Assembly (NCBI GenBank): GCA_009778065.1
Contig: WRKM01000008.1
Span: 1 to 64,000 of the forward strand
Reading direction: 5' to 3'
From: Oscillospiraceae bacterium
Lineage (GTDB): Bacteria > Bacillota > Clostridia > Oscillospirales > Ruminococcaceae
DNA: 64,000 bases
Part shown: positions 17,015 through 25,272 of the stretch, piece by piece
How the letters are laid out: every line of letters starts with the position of its first letter
How positions within the stretch are numbered: the first letter of the stretch is position 1
The notes under the pieces: model-generated
The model's input: only the letters and a program-made list of their open reading frames with translations
Told to the model about the DNA's origin: nothing
Database searches by the model: none
Translations under genes and position numbers: made by a program

Positions 17015-17959
17015 ATGCAGGAACAAGAAATCACCCTAAAAAACACCAAAGCCGAGATATTGGAAGCACTCAATAAAGCCAATAAACGTGCGGCGGAGGC
17101 TGAAAAAGGCAAACTCAATCCCGAAAAAATCGAGAAAGAAGCTGTTCAAAAGAAGGCTGTTGAGACTTCTAAAAAGGCGGTCGAGCAAAACATATTCTCG
17201 AAAGAATTAATCGACAAATGGAACGATTTGCAAACTGCTATTTCTACCGAGGAAAGCAGATTGCAAGAGTTGTATGGTGTTGGAAGCGAATTGCAAAAAC
17301 TTGTGTTAATTATCGAGGCGGGGAAAGAACGCACCACCGAAATTGAGAGCGAGAAGTCCGCAAAGGAAGATGAAGCAAAGAAATCCTTAGAGCAACTGCG
17401 TGAGGATTACAGCCTTAAAAATGCGGCATTGCAAAGCGAATATGAGGAAACGGCGAAAAAGCTGAAACTTGAGCGTACTCGTGAAGCGGAGGAGTTTCAG
17501 TATAACTTGACACGAACCCGCGAAAAAGAAAACAATTCGTGGGCTGATGAAAAAGCGGCAAGGCAAGCGGAATTATCAAAACAAGAGGAACAAGCGAAAC
17601 TACTGTTGTCGGAAGCCGAAAGTAAAGCGGATTATATAAAAGAGCTCGAAACTAAAGTTGCCGGAATAGGCGAGTTAGTCGAGAGCGAGAAGAAAGCGTA
17701 TGCCCAATCGAGAGTGGATGAGTTGCAACGTGAACTTGACTATAAATCCGCATTGAAAGAGAACGATTTCAAGAATACCGTCACAAGGCTTGAGGATAAA
17801 ATCGGGCATTTAAGCGGCGAACTCGAGACTGCGAATAAATCTGTTGTGATGCTGCAAAATAAGTTGGACAAGGCATATGCCGAACTGCGCGAGTTAGCGA
17901 CCAAAACCGTCGAATCGGCAAGCGGCGTTAAAATTATCGGAAATACAGATAATAAATAA
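17015..17959 (+). CDS. Cytoplasmic coiled-coil protein of unknown function
   Basis: A 314-residue protein almost entirely helical and charged, rich in Glu, Lys, Ala and Leu, with heptad-like stretches from about residue 5 to 300. No signal peptide, membrane segment or cysteine is visible, and no enzymatic motif. Such proteins are found beside RhuM or restriction genes in accessory islands, but no function follows from that. GGAGGA lies 7 bases before the ATG, and a strong promoter precedes it. A 43-residue ORF and a RhuM gene follow on the same strand. Confidence 0.7.
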   Translation: MQEQEITLKNTKAEILEALNKANKRAAEAEKGKLNPEKIEKEAVQKKAVETSKKAVEQNIFSKELIDKWNDLQTAISTEESRLQELYGVGSELQKLVLIIEAGKERTTEIESEKSAKEDEAKKSLEQLREDYSLKNAALQSEYEETAKKLKLERTREAEEFQYNLTRTREKENNSWADEKAARQAELSKQEEQAKLLLSEAESKADYIKELETKVAGIGELVESEKKAYAQSRVDELQRELDYKSALKENDFKNTVTRLEDKIGHLSGELETANKSVVMLQNKLDKAYAELRELATKTVESASGVKIIGNTDNK

Positions 17960-18059
17960 CCTTGATAGCAAATCGCTATTGAGATGAAAGGTAAAGGCAA
18001 GGACGGGGATACATAAGTTAAAATCCGCATAGCACCGCTCATAAAGAAAGGGTAGAATT

Positions 18060-18191
18060 ATGAATGTGAGTAAGAACATTACGAGTGAGCAATTAGCGAA
18101 GTATTTATTAAATCCGGATGGTCATACACCAATTGCCGATTCGTTTGGAGACAGGGAAACTTTAAGAAATTATAAATATAATTACTTGTGA
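18060..18191 (+). CDS. Small ORF of 43 residues upstream of rhuM
   Basis: Too short for the ORF track. It starts MNVSKNITSEQLAKYLLN after an AGAAAGGG ribosome site and stops 21 bp before the RhuM gene. The N-terminal helix suggests a folded domain start. It may be a real small protein or the beginning of a degraded gene; I recognise no homologue. Confidence 0.4.
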   Translation: MNVSKNITSEQLAKYLLNPDGHTPIADSFGDRETLRNYKYNYL

Positions 18192-18211
18192 TGTATTAGG
18201 AGGTACAAGCA

Positions 18212-19186
18212 ATGGCTGACAACAACCTCGTGCTTTACCAAGACGAAAACGACGTCACTCGTGTGTCGGTTCTCTTTTGTGATGAGGATTTGTGGCTGAC
18301 ACAGAATCAAATCGCAGAAGTGTATGACACGACAAAGCAGAATATCGGTCAACATATAAAAAATATCCTCGATGACGGGGAATTAAGCGAAAAATCAGTT
18401 GTAAAAAAATTCTTTACAACTGCCGCAGACGGCAAAAATTATGACACTCGTCACTACAACCTCGACATGATTATCGCCCTCGGTTATCGGGTTCAATCGC
18501 AGATTGCGACACGGTTTCGGCGATGGGCGACAGAGCGTTTGCATGAGTATATTCAAAAAGGTTTTGCTATGGACGATGAGCGGTTAAAGCAGGGTGGTTC
18601 ACGCTATTTCCGCGAGTTGTTACAGCGGATTCGCGATATTCGCTCTTCTGAACGTAATTTTTATCAGCAAGTGACCGACATTTATGCAACGGCTACGGAT
18701 TACAATCCACGTGACGAGATGACAAAAAAATTCTTCGCTACTGTGCAGAATAAATTGCATTATGCTGTCCACGAACACACCGCGGCGGAGCTGATTCACG
18801 GCAGAGTTGACAGCGATAAGCCGCTTGTCGGCATGACTAATTTCAAGGGCGATTATATTACCAAAGATGATGTGAAAATCGCTAAGAATTACCTTTCGGA
18901 AGCCGAATTGACACGGCTTAATCTGTTGGTGTCGGGGTTTTTGGATTTTGCGGAATTTCAAGCGTTGGAGCAAAACCCGATGACTATGCAGGACTGGATT
19001 GATTCGCTTGATGGGCAGATTCTTAATCTGCGGCGAAAGGTTTTGCAGGGGGCGGGCAGTATTTCTCACGCACAGGCTATTGCGAAGGCTGAGAAGGAGT
19101 TTGAAGTTTATCGTGAGCGGGAAATGCGGCAGTTGGAGAGTGATTTTGATAGGGCTGTTAGGCAGTTGGGTTTGGGGGAGAAATAA
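18212..19186 (+). CDS. rhuM: RhuM-family protein
   Basis: Members of the RhuM family (named from a Salmonella pathogenicity island) are widespread in accessory DNA; their biochemistry is unknown. The N-terminal LWLTQNQIAEVYDTTKQNIGQHIKNI is a helix-turn-helix-like block, followed by YNLDMIIALGYRVQSQIATRFRRWAT, the family hallmark also seen in Fic-associated proteins, and a helical C-terminus with NFKGDYITKDDV. The 324 residues are full length. AGGAGG lies 9 bases before the ATG. It sits among toxin-antitoxin and restriction genes, which fits a defence role. Confidence 0.85.
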   Translation: MADNNLVLYQDENDVTRVSVLFCDEDLWLTQNQIAEVYDTTKQNIGQHIKNILDDGELSEKSVVKKFFTTAADGKNYDTRHYNLDMIIALGYRVQSQIATRFRRWATERLHEYIQKGFAMDDERLKQGGSRYFRELLQRIRDIRSSERNFYQQVTDIYATATDYNPRDEMTKKFFATVQNKLHYAVHEHTAAELIHGRVDSDKPLVGMTNFKGDYITKDDVKIAKNYLSEAELTRLNLLVSGFLDFAEFQALEQNPMTMQDWIDSLDGQILNLRRKVLQGAGSISHAQAIAKAEKEFEVYREREMRQLESDFDRAVRQLGLGEK

Positions 19187-19228
19187 AATAGTTTCGTTAG
19201 GCTTTTACGAAATAGAGAGGAAGCAAAA

Positions 19229-19321
19229 ATGAATATTTTAATTATTGGAAATGGGTTTGATTTAGCACATGGGCAAAACTCGAAAAGTAGAAAACGCCGA
19301 GAACTTGACAAACACAAATGA
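19229..19321 (+). pseudogene. Truncated AbiH start
   Basis: After an AGAGAGGAAG site the ORF reads MNILIIGNGFDLAHG, the typical N-terminus of AbiH abortive-infection proteins. After that the frame runs into the duplicated promoter segment (QNSKSRKRR...) and stops at 30 codons. Only the first 15 residues remain of a family usually 250-400 long. The breakpoint coincides with the repeat boundary, so insertion or recombination at the repeat removed the rest. Confidence 0.65.
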
Positions 19322-19333
19322 AAGTGATATAAT
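19266..19333 (+). repeat. Promoter-bearing repeat, copy B
   Basis: Second copy of the segment at 16899-16977, with a 10-11 bp internal deletion. It keeps TTGACA (19305-19310), 17 bp and TATAAT (19328-19333). It now lies before the 76-residue gene at 19444. Confidence 0.8.
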
Positions 19334-19443
19334 AAACACACGGGTCGGATAACAGAAGCGTCAGGGCGTGGTATCGCGATAATATTGGCAGAATACCAAT
19401 TCAGGTTGATATTAATAAAAATCTCAGATTGCGAGGTTAAAGT

Positions 19444-19674
19444 ATGTTCGATTATACCGTATATCCAAACTATGATGTTGAGGAATTTATTAATGCCTGT
19501 GAAAAAATAAGCAGATGTTTTCCGAAATTCATGAAAGCACAGCCGCTGATTGATGTTGACGGTTCGGTTGTTCAGATGTTCAAAAATAAAAAAGACGAAA
19601 TAAACGTGTATAACGATATTGAAGTAGGCGCGGTTTATATAAAATCTAATGTGAGTTTATCTCCTGTATTTTAG
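19444..19674 (+). CDS. Small protein of unknown function
   Basis: A 76-residue acidic protein (FDYTVYPNYDVEEFINACEKISRCFP) with an alpha/beta look, two cysteines and no membrane segment. I do not recognise it. It follows promoter copy B by about 110 bp and is followed by a hairpin with T run, so it could be a complete small transcription unit. The ribosome site (GAGGTT) is weak. Confidence 0.45.
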   Translation: MFDYTVYPNYDVEEFINACEKISRCFPKFMKAQPLIDVDGSVVQMFKNKKDEINVYNDIEVGAVYIKSNVSLSPVF

Positions 19675-19700
19675 TAATTATTTATTTCAAATATCCTGAT

Positions 19701-19728
19701 AAGACGTGTAACAACGTCTTTTCTTTAT
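19701..19728 (+). terminator. Terminator after the 76-residue gene
   Basis: AAGACG pairs with CGTCTT across an 8-base loop, followed by TTCTTT. Confidence 0.55.
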
Positions 19729-19739
19729 TGGAGGAAATC

Positions 19740-19895
19740 ATGTCAACTGTAAAATTCACCGATAATTCTGCGTCCATACTACAAAGCTCTCAAAAAGGCA
19801 TCGTTAACGCTTTAGCCAAAATTGGGTGGCGGCGCGTGAATAATATGTATACAGAAAGCTTGAAACCCGCTTTATACCTGCTTTTCCCTATATAA
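19740..19895 (+). pseudogene. Remnant of a phage gp10-like gene
   Basis: After TTGGAGG an ORF begins MSTVKFTDNSASIL and continues with GIVNALAKIG, which resembles the start of HK97 gp10-family tail-completion proteins. Similarity ends near residue 29, and the frame stops at 51 residues instead of about 130. It is a likely leftover of prophage DNA. Confidence 0.45.
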
Positions 19896-19901
19896 CGCCG
19901 A

Positions 19902-19961
19902 ATTCGTATTTTTATCCGGAAAAAATTAGTTGCATAATCCGACGCGATGTGATATACTTAA
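19902..19961 (+). repeat. Promoter-bearing repeat, copy 2 (promoter of the type IIG gene)
   Basis: Partner of 15095-15154. TTGCAT (19930-19935), 17 bp and TATACT (19953-19958) with an extended TGA make a good sigma-A promoter 32 bp before the methyltransferase-endonuclease gene. Confidence 0.75.
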
Positions 19962-19989
19962 ATGTAAGATATATTTCAAGGAGTAATTT

Positions 19990-22701
19990 ATGCTATCATG
20001 GGAGCAAATTCAATCTAACGCTGTCGCCTTCTCGAAAAACTGGAAAACTAAAGACGGCAGAGAACGCCAACAAGCCCAAACTTTTATCAGGGAGTTCTTG
20101 GCTGTTTTTGGTGTGGACGACCCTTTGCAAAACGGCGAGGGCGAGTTTGAGTATGTCATAAAAGGGAATTACATTGATTACTTATGGAAAAAACAAATCG
20201 CCATTGAAATGAAGGGCAAAGGAAAGGACAACGACCTAAAGAAAGCCTTTACCCAGACCCGAGAGAAATATATTCCGCACCTGTCTGACGAGGAGTTCCC
20301 CGACTTGTGGATGCTGTGCGACTTTGAAAACATACATATAACCCGACATTCTACGAAAGAAGCCTTTAAATTTAAAACATCGGATTTACGTAAATATATT
20401 AAGAAATTCGCAAATATTGCCGGATATTCCGCAGATAATGTCCGCGCTGACCGGCTGGAATTAAATATAAAAGCCGCCGAGAAAATGGCGAAGCTCCATG
20501 ACGCTCTCAGAACTCACGGCTACGAGGGACACGAACTCGAAGTCTATCTTGTACGGCTGTTATTCTGCATGTTCGCAGGGGACACGGGGATTTTCACGCA
20601 AGGGAGCTTTTACTATTATATTAAGGAATCCAAAGAGGACGGCTCGGACTTGTCGGAGCGGATTAGCAAGCTTTTTGAACTGCTTAATATGCCCGACGAC
20701 GTCCGTAAGAAAAGGACGTTAATTCCGCAGAAACTAAAAGACGATTTCAAGTATATCAACGGCGGATTGTTTAGTGAAAACCTGCCGTCTGCGGAGTTTA
20801 ACCCGAAAATGCGTAAACTCTTGTTAGAGTGTCGTGAGTTTGATTGGAGCGAGATTTCACCTGCTATTTTCGGGGCAATGTTCCAAGGCGTCATGAAGCC
20901 GGAGCAACGGCGGGAACTCGGAGCTCACTACACAAGTGAGGAAAACATTCTGAAATTGATTAACCCGCTGTTTATGGACGAGTTACGGAGTGAGTTCGAG
21001 CGTGTTAAAACCGACAGCAATGCCCTTGACCGTTTTCACAATAAAATCGCACGGCTCAAATTCCTTGACCCTGCCTGCGGTTGCGGAAATTTTCTGATTA
21101 TTACTTATCGGGAATTACGCCTGCTTGAACTCGAAATAGTCAAGATGAAACAAGATACATTTCAGCTTAAATTGTTCGACATATCGGATATGCTCAAGGT
21201 TAGTATTACCCAGTTTTACGGCATAGAATATGAGGATTTCCCCTGCCAAATCGCACAGGCGGGAATGTGGCTCGTAGACCACCAAATGAACCTGCTTGCC
21301 TCGGAGTTAATCGGGCAGTATTACGCACGACTACCGCTCACCGAAAGCGCGACAATCGTCCACGGAAACGCTCTGCGGCTCGATTGGGAAGAAATCGTTC
21401 CGAAAGACGAGCTTTCTTATATTCTGGGTAATCCGCCGTTTATCGGCTATTCAAACCAAAGCGCAGAACAAAAAGCCGATATTCTCTCGGTTTATATTGA
21501 TAAAAGCGGAAAGCCGTTTAAGACGGCAGGAAAAATTGATTATGTGGCGGCATGGTATTACAAGGCGGCTCAATACCTTGTCGGAACGTCTATTTGCGCC
21601 GCGTTCGTTTCGACTAATTCAATTACGCAGGGCGAGCAGGTTTCAGCTGTATTCAGACCGCTTTTTGAAATGTTCGGTATACATATTGATTTTGCTTATC
21701 GGACGTTCAAATGGGGCAATGAAGCCAAAGGCAAAGCGGCGGTTCATTGTGTTATTATCGGATTCAGTACCATGCACGGCAGAGATAAAATTATCTATGA
21801 CAGCGAGGAAAAAATCACGGCGAAAAATATAAATCCTTATCTTATTAACGGAGAAAATATATTTGTCGAAAGTAGAAGAAAACCAATAAGTAATGTCCCC
21901 GAAATGATTACAGGCAATCGCCCTGCTGATGGCGGGCATCTAATTATTGAAAATGAAGATTTAGAAGATTTTATCAAAGCAGACCCTCTATCTGAAAAAT
22001 ATATAAAGCAATTCATGGGGGCGAGTGAGTTTATAAACAATAAAAAGCGGTGGTGTTTGTGGCTTGTTGGTGTTCCCGCATCTGAATTGCGAAAGATGCC
22101 CGAAGTTATGAAACGAATCACCGCCTGTAAACAAGACCGTGAAAATGCTCCAGACGAAGGACGACGCAAACTTGCGGCTACTCCGACACTGTTTCGAGAA
22201 ACGAACACACCCGAAACATTCATTGCCGTGCCTGTTGTTTCTTCCGAAAACCGTAATTATATACCGATAGGGTTTATGACACCAAAAATAATTTTAAGCG
22301 ATAGAGTTAAAATGATCCCAAATGCAACACTTTTGCATTTCGGAATTTTGACTTCAAGCGTTCACATGGCTTGGGTTCGCACGGTCTGCGGTCGATTGAA
22401 AAGCGATTACAATTATTCAAAAGATATAGTTTACAACAATTTCCCGTGGGTTGATGCAACCGATGAGCAGAAGTCGGTGATTGAGGGGTTATCGCAGGCT
22501 GTGCTTGATGCACGGGCTTTGTTTCTGGATTGCAGTTTGGCTGATTTGTATGACCCGTTGACGATGCCGCCGAAGCTTTTGAAGGCTCATAAGGTGCTTG
22601 ACAAAGCTGTTATGGGGTTGTATAATTTTGATAAGGGTATGACGGAAGCGGAGGTTGTGGCGGGGCTTATGGAGAGGTATAGGGGTCTTGTGGGGGAATG
22701 A
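19990..22701 (+). CDS. MmeI-like type IIG restriction-modification enzyme
   Basis: A single-chain enzyme that methylates adenine in its recognition site and cuts unmethylated DNA some distance away. The N-terminal nuclease part has the PD-(D/E)xK residues D63 and E73-M-K75 in YLWKKQIAIEMKGKGKD. A helical linker follows, then the methyltransferase with motif I LDPACGCGNF near residue 359 and motif IV GNPPF near 480. The C-terminal third is the target recognition and C-terminal domain. The 903 residues match the MmeI family, and all key residues look intact. The AAGGAG site and promoter are clear. Two unknown genes follow closely and may be part of the module. Confidence 0.87.
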   Translation: MLSWEQIQSNAVAFSKNWKTKDGRERQQAQTFIREFLAVFGVDDPLQNGEGEFEYVIKGNYIDYLWKKQIAIEMKGKGKDNDLKKAFTQTREKYIPHLSDEEFPDLWMLCDFENIHITRHSTKEAFKFKTSDLRKYIKKFANIAGYSADNVRADRLELNIKAAEKMAKLHDALRTHGYEGHELEVYLVRLLFCMFAGDTGIFTQGSFYYYIKESKEDGSDLSERISKLFELLNMPDDVRKKRTLIPQKLKDDFKYINGGLFSENLPSAEFNPKMRKLLLECREFDWSEISPAIFGAMFQGVMKPEQRRELGAHYTSEENILKLINPLFMDELRSEFERVKTDSNALDRFHNKIARLKFLDPACGCGNFLIITYRELRLLELEIVKMKQDTFQLKLFDISDMLKVSITQFYGIEYEDFPCQIAQAGMWLVDHQMNLLASELIGQYYARLPLTESATIVHGNALRLDWEEIVPKDELSYILGNPPFIGYSNQSAEQKADILSVYIDKSGKPFKTAGKIDYVAAWYYKAAQYLVGTSICAAFVSTNSITQGEQVSAVFRPLFEMFGIHIDFAYRTFKWGNEAKGKAAVHCVIIGFSTMHGRDKIIYDSEEKITAKNINPYLINGENIFVESRRKPISNVPEMITGNRPADGGHLIIENEDLEDFIKADPLSEKYIKQFMGASEFINNKKRWCLWLVGVPASELRKMPEVMKRITACKQDRENAPDEGRRKLAATPTLFRETNTPETFIAVPVVSSENRNYIPIGFMTPKIILSDRVKMIPNATLLHFGILTSSVHMAWVRTVCGRLKSDYNYSKDIVYNNFPWVDATDEQKSVIEGLSQAVLDARALFLDCSLADLYDPLTMPPKLLKAHKVLDKAVMGLYNFDKGMTEAEVVAGLMERYRGLVGE

Positions 22702-22702
22702 T

Positions 22703-23380
22703 ATGGATAACAAACAGCGTTATGAACTATTCGCTTTGATTGAATATTGTAGAACACATAATCATAATATAGGCGAATTTATAAAGGCAGAAAAACCTGA
22801 TTGGCAGTCGGAAAAACTTGATATTGGCATTGAAGTAACAAGTGCAGTGCTTCAGGGCGAATTTAAGGCGATTGCCGAAAGTGGCGTTTTTTCGTATTGG
22901 ACAAGTCACGCCAGTGACCCTAATAGGTTACTTGAAATTGTCCATAGAAAAACAAAAAAATTTAATACTCTCTACAAACGATTTGCAATGAATGTCTTAT
23001 TTATTCGTGTATCATCAAATTTTGGCGGTACCAATTATTTTTCAATGTGCGGGATTAATAGGTGCTATGTTAGTAAGTGTTTAAAGTCTGATGACTGTAA
23101 AACTTGTCAAAGATACGGTAAATACAATAGCTGTTTTGAGGACGATTGCAAGAAACATAAAATTTGCCCAGTTGGAGCATTTGTGAGAGTATTGCAAAAA
23201 GCTTCAATTGAAGGAAATTCAAAATTTAATCCAATTATTCTTTCTCAAATCGAAGAAGATAGTAGTTGTTTTTGTTGTTGGATTATTGACACGGACAATC
23301 ACACCATCACTGAGCGTCTTGGTAAACGTGTTCTTTTGGAAAGTGAGAACGATATTATAACAGGATTTAAGGAAAGATAG
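22703..23380 (+). CDS. Cys-rich protein of unknown function downstream of the type IIG enzyme
   Basis: The track start at 22655 lies inside the previous gene; the ATG at 22703, after GGGGGAATG, overlaps nothing and gives 225 residues beginning MDNKQRYELFALIEY. The N-terminal part has E-KPDW followed by LDIGIEVTSA, which resembles the core of PD-(D/E)xK-like proteins but lacks a clear catalytic Lys. The middle (about 125-170) is rich in Cys and His (CKTCQRYGKYNSCFEDDCKKHKICP) and could bind zinc. The gap to the restriction gene is 1 bp, so the two are co-expressed. Confidence 0.7.
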   Translation: MDNKQRYELFALIEYCRTHNHNIGEFIKAEKPDWQSEKLDIGIEVTSAVLQGEFKAIAESGVFSYWTSHASDPNRLLEIVHRKTKKFNTLYKRFAMNVLFIRVSSNFGGTNYFSMCGINRCYVSKCLKSDDCKTCQRYGKYNSCFEDDCKKHKICPVGAFVRVLQKASIEGNSKFNPIILSQIEEDSSCFCCWIIDTDNHTITERLGKRVLLESENDIITGFKER

Positions 23381-23392
23381 TGGGGGTAATTA

Positions 23393-23998
23393 ATGGAATT
23401 TATAAGCGTTGCACCAATAATATTAAATTGTATAATGATTGTATGGCAGGTTATAATATGGCGCAAACAAAAGCAGCTTGAAGCGAAGCTAACTCATAAA
23501 ACTCATATAAGCAAAGCGCGATTCGATACAGAATTTCAAGTTTATAGAGATTTATCTAAAGCGTTTTGGATTCTTATTTTCTCGACTTGTCGATTATTTC
23601 CGCGATTAGACCACTTCCCCGCAAAAAAAGGATATAAACACACTCCTGATGAAGAAAAGACAAGGGAAATGTATATAGAGCGATATAAAAATGCGATAGA
23701 ATTTCAAAATACTGCTGTTGAAGTTCTATCTACTAATGCTGCTTTTATTGATAAATCTATTTTTGATATGTTTGAAAACATTTCTAAGAAATGCAGACAG
23801 CATATTTATGATTTTGATGAGTGGCGATTATCTAAATACAGAATGTCTGATTATGAATACAACCAATTACTGGAAATATATAGAGACGATGAAGATTTTA
23901 AGAATCGATTCAAATTTGGAGATAAGATATACAAGGAAATGCAAGATTTAACTGAAATTCTTCGTAAACACCTTGATAAACTTGAAATGATAAATTAA
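23393..23998 (+). CDS. Single-pass membrane protein of unknown function
   Basis: The 201-residue protein has one N-terminal membrane helix (about 5-24, IILNCIMIVWQVIIW), then a basic stretch and a long, mostly helical cytoplasmic domain. No known motif is visible. It follows the Cys-rich gene by 12 bp after a GGGGG site and completes a three-gene unit with the type IIG enzyme. The AT content is higher than in the restriction gene. It could be a defence effector acting at the membrane, but that is a guess from context. Confidence 0.65.
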   Translation: MEFISVAPIILNCIMIVWQVIIWRKQKQLEAKLTHKTHISKARFDTEFQVYRDLSKAFWILIFSTCRLFPRLDHFPAKKGYKHTPDEEKTREMYIERYKNAIEFQNTAVEVLSTNAAFIDKSIFDMFENISKKCRQHIYDFDEWRLSKYRMSDYEYNQLLEIYRDDEDFKNRFKFGDKIYKEMQDLTEILRKHLDKLEMIN

Positions 23999-24153
23999 GA
24001 AGCGTATTCAAAAAGACGCATTATGGTGTAAACCTATCATAATAATTTTTGTAAGAAGAATAATAGATTTGATGAATTTGTTATAAGATAATCCCCCCGT
24101 ATTTTCTCTAATTCTCCGGAAATACTAAGACAAAAACGAACGGAGAATTAAAT

Positions 24154-24288
24154 ATGGCAAAAGCAGGAATGAAACGCCCCGACCCAAAAGAACCCCACGG
24201 TACGGAAAGTAATCATAAGACAAGATTTCCGAAAAATGAGGTTCCGCCGGTTCCCGAAATTCAAGGAAAAAAGAAGCACGGGAAATAA
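24154..24288 (+). CDS. Small basic protein of 44 residues
   Basis: Too short for the ORF track. CGGAGAA lies 8 bases before the ATG. The product, MAKAGMKRPDPKEPHGTESN and a tail VPEIQGKKKHGK, is basic and Pro-rich. It looks like a short conserved hypothetical protein seen in Firmicute accessory DNA, judged from memory and not checked. Function unknown. Confidence 0.5.
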   Translation: MAKAGMKRPDPKEPHGTESNHKTRFPKNEVPPVPEIQGKKKHGK

Positions 24289-24403
24289 TCGAAAGCGTTA
24301 TTTTAATTTTATTTAGTTTTAATTTTTCAAGCAACCGAGCGGGACAACCCACACGCCGTTCCAATGTCCCCTGCACCCATTTTTACTTCAACCGTACTCG
24401 CCG
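24288..24403 (-). pseudogene. Fragment of a DUF4143 ATPase 3' end
   Basis: This stretch nearly repeats 25242-25314 joined to 25427-25463, which is the 3' flank and last codons of the ATPase gene at 25273. The 112 bp between two CGCCGTT copies (25308 and 25420) is missing here. It is a decayed partial copy. Confidence 0.8.
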
Positions 24404-24421
24404 TGTATATGGAAAAAACGA

Positions 24422-24450
24422 TTGACAAATCAAATAATATGAGGTATAAT
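24422..24450 (+). promoter_or_regulatory. Promoter of the GNAT gene pair
   Basis: TTGACA (24422-24427), a 17-bp spacer and TATAAT (24445-24450), 23 bp before the TTG start. Confidence 0.65.
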
Positions 24451-24472
24451 AATATAGAAGGCGGTGATTTTC

Positions 24473-24985
24473 TTGTATGTTGAGGTCGATAAGCTAACGC
24501 CTTGCCTTGAAAAAGCGAGTACGGGTGATATTGTTACGACTACCTATGCGACAGCTGAAAAATCAGAGCTTAATTCGCTCAAAAATTGGTTGTTTAATTG
24601 GGAAGACCCGTATTTAAAAGATTGTACGGTTCATAAAATATTAGCCGTCGGAGATGCTCGTATTCAAGGGTTAATTGCCGTAAGAGACGAACCGGATAAT
24701 AGCGCGCTTTATGCTAAAATCGCTGAAAGTGCCCCGCACAACAAAGGGAAAAACAAGGAATATTTAGGGGTAGGCGGTCATCTTTTCGCTGTTGCGGTAT
24801 TGATTTCTATGAGCAAAGGTTACGGAGGGTTCGTTTATATGGATGCCAAAAATAAACGCTTGGTAGACCATTATATTGAGATTTTAGGGGCTTCTTTTGT
24901 CGGCGGCGTTCACCCTTTTCGTGTATCAATTAACGAAACAGCCGCTAAAAAATTAGTCGAATTTTACAACTTTAAGGAGGTTTGA
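24473..24985 (+). CDS. GNAT-like acetyltransferase
   Basis: The protein resembles GNAT-fold acetyltransferases of the kind found in small two-gene operons: VHKILAVGDARIQGLIAVRDE forms strands 2-4, and GVGGHLFAVAVLISMSKG fits the acetyl-CoA pyrophosphate loop and helix, although the canonical R/Q-x-x-G-x-G/A is only partly met. The end (HYIEILGASFVGG) matches the family C-terminus. TTG at 24473 after AAGGCGGTG is preferred over GTG 24464, which overlaps the ribosome site; the protein is then 170 residues. A 63-residue gene follows after 4 bp, as in GNAT toxin-antitoxin pairs. Confidence 0.6.
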   Translation: MYVEVDKLTPCLEKASTGDIVTTTYATAEKSELNSLKNWLFNWEDPYLKDCTVHKILAVGDARIQGLIAVRDEPDNSALYAKIAESAPHNKGKNKEYLGVGGHLFAVAVLISMSKGYGGFVYMDAKNKRLVDHYIEILGASFVGGVHPFRVSINETAAKKLVEFYNFKEV

Positions 24986-24989
24986 TTTT

Positions 24990-25181
24990 ATGTCTGAAAA
25001 CGAGTTTAAAAAAATGTGCGAGCTTGATGATATAATCGACCAAGAGGGCGGTTTAGGATTAGACCCGTTTGGTAACGCTCGATACGATTATCGTGCAATC
25101 GTTAAACATGCAAAGGAACGCAACATCGAGCCTATTGATATGACGATTAGGGAATTAAATCAATTTATCGTTGGTGCTTAA
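24990..25181 (+). CDS. Small acidic protein, possible antitoxin of the GNAT protein
   Basis: This 63-residue acidic protein (MSENEFKKMCELDDIIDQEGG) lies 4 bp after the GNAT gene, and its AAGGAGG site lies inside the end of that gene. No known DNA-binding motif is visible. Order toxin-antitoxin would be unusual but not unknown. An intrinsic terminator follows directly, closing the two-gene unit. Confidence 0.6.
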   Translation: MSENEFKKMCELDDIIDQEGGLGLDPFGNARYDYRAIVKHAKERNIEPIDMTIRELNQFIVGA

Positions 25182-25187
25182 AGAATC

Positions 25188-25226
25188 AAGCCGTGCCGAT
25201 AATTTCGGACACGGCTTTCTCTTTTT
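25188..25226 (+). terminator. Terminator of the GNAT operon
   Basis: AAGCCGTG-CCGA pairs with TCGG-ACACGGCTT (one bulge), followed by TCTCTTTTT. Confidence 0.85.
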
Positions 25227-25272
25227 AAAGGCGCAGGGAACATCGAAAGCTTTATTTTAATTTTATTTAGTT

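Noticed and set aside
18620-19069. 149-codon minus-strand ORF inside rhuM
   Set aside because: Antisense shadow of a conserved gene with no initiation signal.
22655-22702. Upstream start for the Cys-rich gene
   Set aside because: It would overlap the type IIG gene by 47 bp; the ATG at 22703 has a good ribosome site and one-base spacing.
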